Of a DNA stretch of 64,000 nucleotides, positions 61,425-64,000 are shown one piece after another. This stretch comes from an uncultured Ruminococcus sp. (lineage in GTDB: Bacteria; Bacillota; Clostridia; Oscillospirales; Acutalibacteraceae): NCBI GenBank assembly GCA_902767845.1, contig CACXIV010000001.1, forward strand, positions 109,083-173,082, written 5' to 3'. Position 1 is the first letter of the stretch, and every line of letters begins with the position of its first letter. The position numbers were made by a program, and so were the translations under genes. The notes under the pieces are model-generated. The model was not told where the DNA came from, searched no databases, and worked only from the letters and a program-made list of their open reading frames with translations.

Positions 61425-61455
61425 AGGGCGGTCCGATGACCGCCCTGTTTTTTTA
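61425..61455. terminator. Bidirectional terminator, sufCB / tspO
   Basis: AGGGCGGTC 61425-61433 with GACCGCCCT 61438-61446, then TTTTTTT. Confidence 0.8.
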
Positions 61456-61911
61456 TCTGTTCAAAATATAAACGCCGAGATTAAGATAGCTTGCGAACAG
61501 CACCCAGATCAGGTACGGAAGCTGCAAAAGCGCCGCGGTTTTGTCGCGCCTGTAGAATGTGATGATCATTATTGCCACCAGCGCGTCGAGTATCAGTATC
61601 CAGATGAACGCGAACAGTCTCCATTCCAGTACGAAGAACGCGATCGGCCACAGCAGATTCACGATCAGCTGAGCGTAATAGATCAGCTTGACGTCGGGAT
61701 CCGCGAGCCCTTTGTCGCGAAGGATACCGAACGAAATACCCATCAGCGCGTAAAGGATCGTCCAGACGATCGGGAACAGTATCGACGGCGGCGACAGCGG
61801 CGGCTGATTAAGCGTATCGTAATTCATGCTGCCCGAGATCAAAAATCCCACTATTCCGCCCAGCGCGAGCGGAATGATTATCGACAGCGCGTAGTTTTTT
61901 AACTTTGACAC
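61453..61911 (-). CDS. TspO/MBR family protein
   Basis: 152 aa with five predicted helices. QPPLSPPSILFPIVWTILYALMG and QLIVNLLWPIAFF match the tryptophan-rich sensory protein family, which binds porphyrins in membranes. Start GTG 61911 after GGGTGAT; TTG 61929 lacks a ribosome site. Alone between two terminators. Confidence 0.88.
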   Translation of the reverse strand: MSKLKNYALSIIIPLALGGIVGFLISGSMNYDTLNQPPLSPPSILFPIVWTILYALMGISFGILRDKGLADPDVKLIYYAQLIVNLLWPIAFFVLEWRLFAFIWILILDALVAIMIITFYRRDKTAALLQLPYLIWVLFASYLNLGVYILNR

Positions 61912-61929
61912 AGTATCACCCGTTTTCAA

Positions 61930-62060
61930 TGTATTTGTTTATTGTGGCACCGCGCGATCTTTACGCGCTGATCGTGCGGCTGTCCTTAATAATTTATGCC
62001 GATACGCGTGGTTTTATGTATTGAATCCGACCGGATTATTTGATATAATCATAATTAAGG
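61930..62060. other. Gap between tspO and the phosphodiesterase gene
   Basis: Small divergent intergenic region; no clear promoter picked beyond AT-rich TATAAT at 62043-62048 on the plus strand, 23 bases before the next start. Confidence 0.35.
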
Positions 62061-62070
62061 GGTGAGAAGG

Positions 62071-63813
62071 ATGAAAAAACAACGTTTTCTGCCGTATAGG
62101 CAGTCCATACCGGCGCTGCTGCTATACAGGATCGTGTCTTTTTTGGTTTTGCAGGGATGGCTGCTCGCGCTGTCGGGAATATCACGGCTGATACTCAGGA
62201 GCGCAGGCAGGGTCGCCGTAACAAGCGGAGATCTGGCATTTTTGTTCACAAGCTGGCAGGGGATACTTTTGGTGATCCTCGCTTTGATAACGCTGCTGAT
62301 CTATTTCGCGGTGGATATAAATTCGCTCATAATCCTTTGCGACCGGCTCCTGAACGGGCAGAAGCCCTCGGTGCTGTACTGCGTAAAGGAAGGATTTTTG
62401 TCGCTGAGAAAATTCCTTAATCCAATCGGCTTTGTTGTCCTTATCTACCTTTCCGTCCTGTCTCCCGTGATCGGGGTCGGGGTGTCGATATCGCTGACGC
62501 GGAATTTTTATATCCCAAATTTCATCAGCTCGGTCATCTACGGGAATCCGCTGTACCTTACCGGTTTTATCATTTTGATAATAGCGCTCGCGCTGCTCGG
62601 ATTTTTCAATCTGTTCATTCTCCACGGCGCGCTGCTCGACAATAAAAAGCTCTTTCGCTCGTCAAAGGATTCGTTCAGGCTTGTAAAAAGCAACTTCAAA
62701 ACGGTGTTTTTGTCGCTGCTTATCTTCTCTGCGGTAATGCTGCTCGGCGCTTTGGCTATGATAGCGCTGTTAGCGGTCTTAACGGTAGTATATTTTGTGT
62801 TCAAGCTGCCGATGGTTTTCATCTCGGTCGTACTTGTGACGGGATTCGCCGTCATGCTTATGGTCTATTCGTTCGCGCTGCCGTTTTTGGGACTTACGGT
62901 GACAAAGCTCTATTACCGCGTCAACAGCGCCGGTGAGTGGGAGTATACTCCGAGACAAAAGCGGAAATCTCCGCTCGTTATCGTGACAGTTATCGCTTTC
63001 GTATTGCTTGCGGCGCTCAGCGCTACCGCTCTTTCGGCGTTCGCGGACACGACTTTCCCGAGCAAGATCAGGACTACGTATATCGCTCACCGCGCCGGTG
63101 GAAGCGAGGCTCCCGAAAACACTGCCGCAGGTGTTGACGCCGCGTTCAAATTCGGCGCCTCCGGCAGCGAGATCGACATCCAGCGCACGTCTGACGGGTA
63201 TTATGTAGTAAATCACGACGACAGCTTCAAGCGCGTCGCCGGTGTTGACAAAACATCTTCGGAAATGACTCTCGCGGAGGTCAAAGCGCTCAGGGTCGGC
63301 GGCGAGCCGGTCGCGACCTTCGAGGAAATGCTCGACAGCAGCAGGGACAGAGTCACCCTCTTTGTTGAGCTCAAGGGAGCTACCGCGGACAAGCGTATGG
63401 CTGACGACGCCGTCAGGATCATTAAGGAAAAGGGAATGGACGAGCAGGCGGTCATTATCTCGCTCAAATACGACCTTATCGAGTATATCGAGGACAAATA
63501 TCCCGATATGCTGACCGGCTACCTCGCGTTCGCCTCGTTCGGAGATACCGCCGAGCTAAGCTGTGATTACATAGCGCTCGAGGAGGAGAGCGTCAGGGTG
63601 GCGACCGTTTCCGAAATCCACCGCAACGGCAAAAAACTCCTTGTCTGGACAGTCAACGACGACTCCGATATCGAAGATTATTTGCAAATCGGCGCCGACG
63701 GGATAATTACCGATAATATCGCCGCTGCGCAAAGGATTAAAGAGGAGCTTTCTCAGCGTTCGACAGCAGAGAGGCTTACCGACGGCATAACGCGCCTGTT
63801 CTTCTCCGAATGA
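62071..63813 (+). CDS. Membrane glycerophosphodiester phosphodiesterase
   Basis: 580 aa. N-terminal about 320 residues hold six or so membrane helices (GPDPase membrane domain), then a GDPD barrel: IAHRAGGSEAPENT, SEIDIQRTSDGYYVVNHDD (metal Glu/Asp and catalytic His), ELKG and TVNDDSDI. HRG of most relatives is HRA here. The barrel faces outside. Cleaves glycerophosphodiesters of lipids or teichoic acid. ATG 62071 is favoured by GGGGTGAGAAGG; GTG 62062 is too near. Confidence 0.93.
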   Translation: MKKQRFLPYRQSIPALLLYRIVSFLVLQGWLLALSGISRLILRSAGRVAVTSGDLAFLFTSWQGILLVILALITLLIYFAVDINSLIILCDRLLNGQKPSVLYCVKEGFLSLRKFLNPIGFVVLIYLSVLSPVIGVGVSISLTRNFYIPNFISSVIYGNPLYLTGFIILIIALALLGFFNLFILHGALLDNKKLFRSSKDSFRLVKSNFKTVFLSLLIFSAVMLLGALAMIALLAVLTVVYFVFKLPMVFISVVLVTGFAVMLMVYSFALPFLGLTVTKLYYRVNSAGEWEYTPRQKRKSPLVIVTVIAFVLLAALSATALSAFADTTFPSKIRTTYIAHRAGGSEAPENTAAGVDAAFKFGASGSEIDIQRTSDGYYVVNHDDSFKRVAGVDKTSSEMTLAEVKALRVGGEPVATFEEMLDSSRDRVTLFVELKGATADKRMADDAVRIIKEKGMDEQAVIISLKYDLIEYIEDKYPDMLTGYLAFASFGDTAELSCDYIALEEESVRVATVSEIHRNGKKLLVWTVNDDSDIEDYLQIGADGIITDNIAAAQRIKEELSQRSTAERLTDGITRLFFSE

Positions 63814-63820
63814 TAAATCA

Positions 63821-63846
63821 AGAGCCGACCCGGTCGGCTCTTTTTG
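63821..63846 (+). terminator. Terminator of the phosphodiesterase gene
   Basis: AGAGCCGAC 63821-63829 with GTCGGCTCT 63833-63841 (loop CCG), then TTTT. Confidence 0.85.
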
Positions 63847-64000
63847 GTTTGCCCGGAATGGGTAGTAACTCGGTGGTGAAAGTCCACTACACGCTTGGCA
63901 TTAGGAAGTGATAGCTGAGGGCAAGGGTGTCCGTCGTGAGGCGGAATCTGAAGTAAGCCTAAAGCAAACTCTCGGTCTGACGAACAGGAATCGCATATAA
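63847..64000 (+). mobile_element. 5' end of a group II intron (domain I), cut by window edge
   Basis: From about 63847 (GTTTGCCCGG, a GUGYG-like 5' end) the sequence follows bacterial group II intron domain I: GGTGGTGAAAGTCCACTA, GGGCAAGGGTGTCCGTCGTGAGG and CGGTCTGACGAACAGGAA. It starts right after the terminator T-run, the insertion habit of class C introns, though the class cannot be fixed from this piece. The reverse transcriptase/maturase must lie beyond the window. Confidence 0.75.

Noticed and set aside
1-64000. CRISPR array, tRNA, rRNA, prophage, toxin-antitoxin or restriction systems
   Set aside because: Looked for regular repeats, tRNA-like CCA ends and typical gene sets; none found.

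Overview
The window is chromosomal DNA of a low-to-mid GC, spore-forming Firmicute. It is most likely an anaerobic Oscillospiraceae (Ruminococcus-like) bacterium. Evidence: a dockerin-bearing family GH53 galactanase at the left edge; the Bacillota gene order yicC-remA-gmk-rpoZ-priA-def-fmt-rsmB-rlmN-prpC-prkC-rsgA-thiN; sporulation genes (dipicolinate synthase dpaAB, an uninterrupted sigK, a DacF-type carboxypeptidase); rubrerythrin; the MEP isoprenoid enzymes IspD/IspF; and a minimal two-gene SUF-like Fe-S system. No tRNA, rRNA, CRISPR array or prophage was seen. Identifications come from reading motifs and gene order by eye; no database search was possible.

Layout. 1-2350: end of the galactanase, a small sigma-like two-gene module on the minus strand, then about 760 bp of AT-rich non-coding DNA holding a probable structured small RNA. 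2349-5207: degV, yebC and a membrane-anchored double lipocalin-like protein. 5425-18767: one long plus-strand housekeeping run for RNA turnover, nucleotide metabolism, translation initiation and modification, and the PrpC/PrkC phosphosignalling pair. 19032-22731: a PASTA-domain pseudokinase, a structured intergenic element, a zinc-ribbon membrane protein and a CarD regulator. 22784-26905 (minus): Tex, a GH3 lipoprotein and a cyclophilin lipoprotein. 27032-29151: an orphan polysaccharide ABC exporter pair. 29222-36233: maf, then sulfur and amino-acid genes (cysK with a cysteine-containing leader ORF, ilvA-ridA, dpaAB, metY). 36340-40616: ispDF, dacF, pgi and a small P-loop protein. 40940-48554: yceD-rpmF, der-plsY, hit-prt, holA-rnmV, cmpB-like, sigK (minus) and exoA. 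48633-52315: a lipase-like/flippase-like minus-strand pair, a small membrane protein with a CBS protein, and thioredoxin. 52350-56961: thioesterase, acyl-CoA ligase and fabF (minus), with a divergent LysR regulator. 57067-61420: a Y-family polymerase-YolD pair under a LexA-like box, rubrerythrin and sufC-sufB (SmsCB-like). 61453-64000: TspO, a membrane glycerophosphodiesterase and the 5' end of a group II intron cut by the window edge.

Themes. PrkC and its phosphatase sit next to a second PASTA receptor whose kinase domain has lost every catalytic residue; with two further zinc-ribbon membrane proteins (21076-22071, 34411-34929) this points to a family of membrane receptors that share a cytoplasmic zinc ribbon. 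Regulation can be read at many genes: consensus sigma-A promoters with 17-bp spacers, a LexA-like box, a sigma-K-like promoter at dpaA, a cysteine-codon leader at cysK, and two places where a terminator hairpin contains the translation signals of the next gene. Dispersed hairpin-forming repeats of about 95 bp lie in at least three intergenic gaps.
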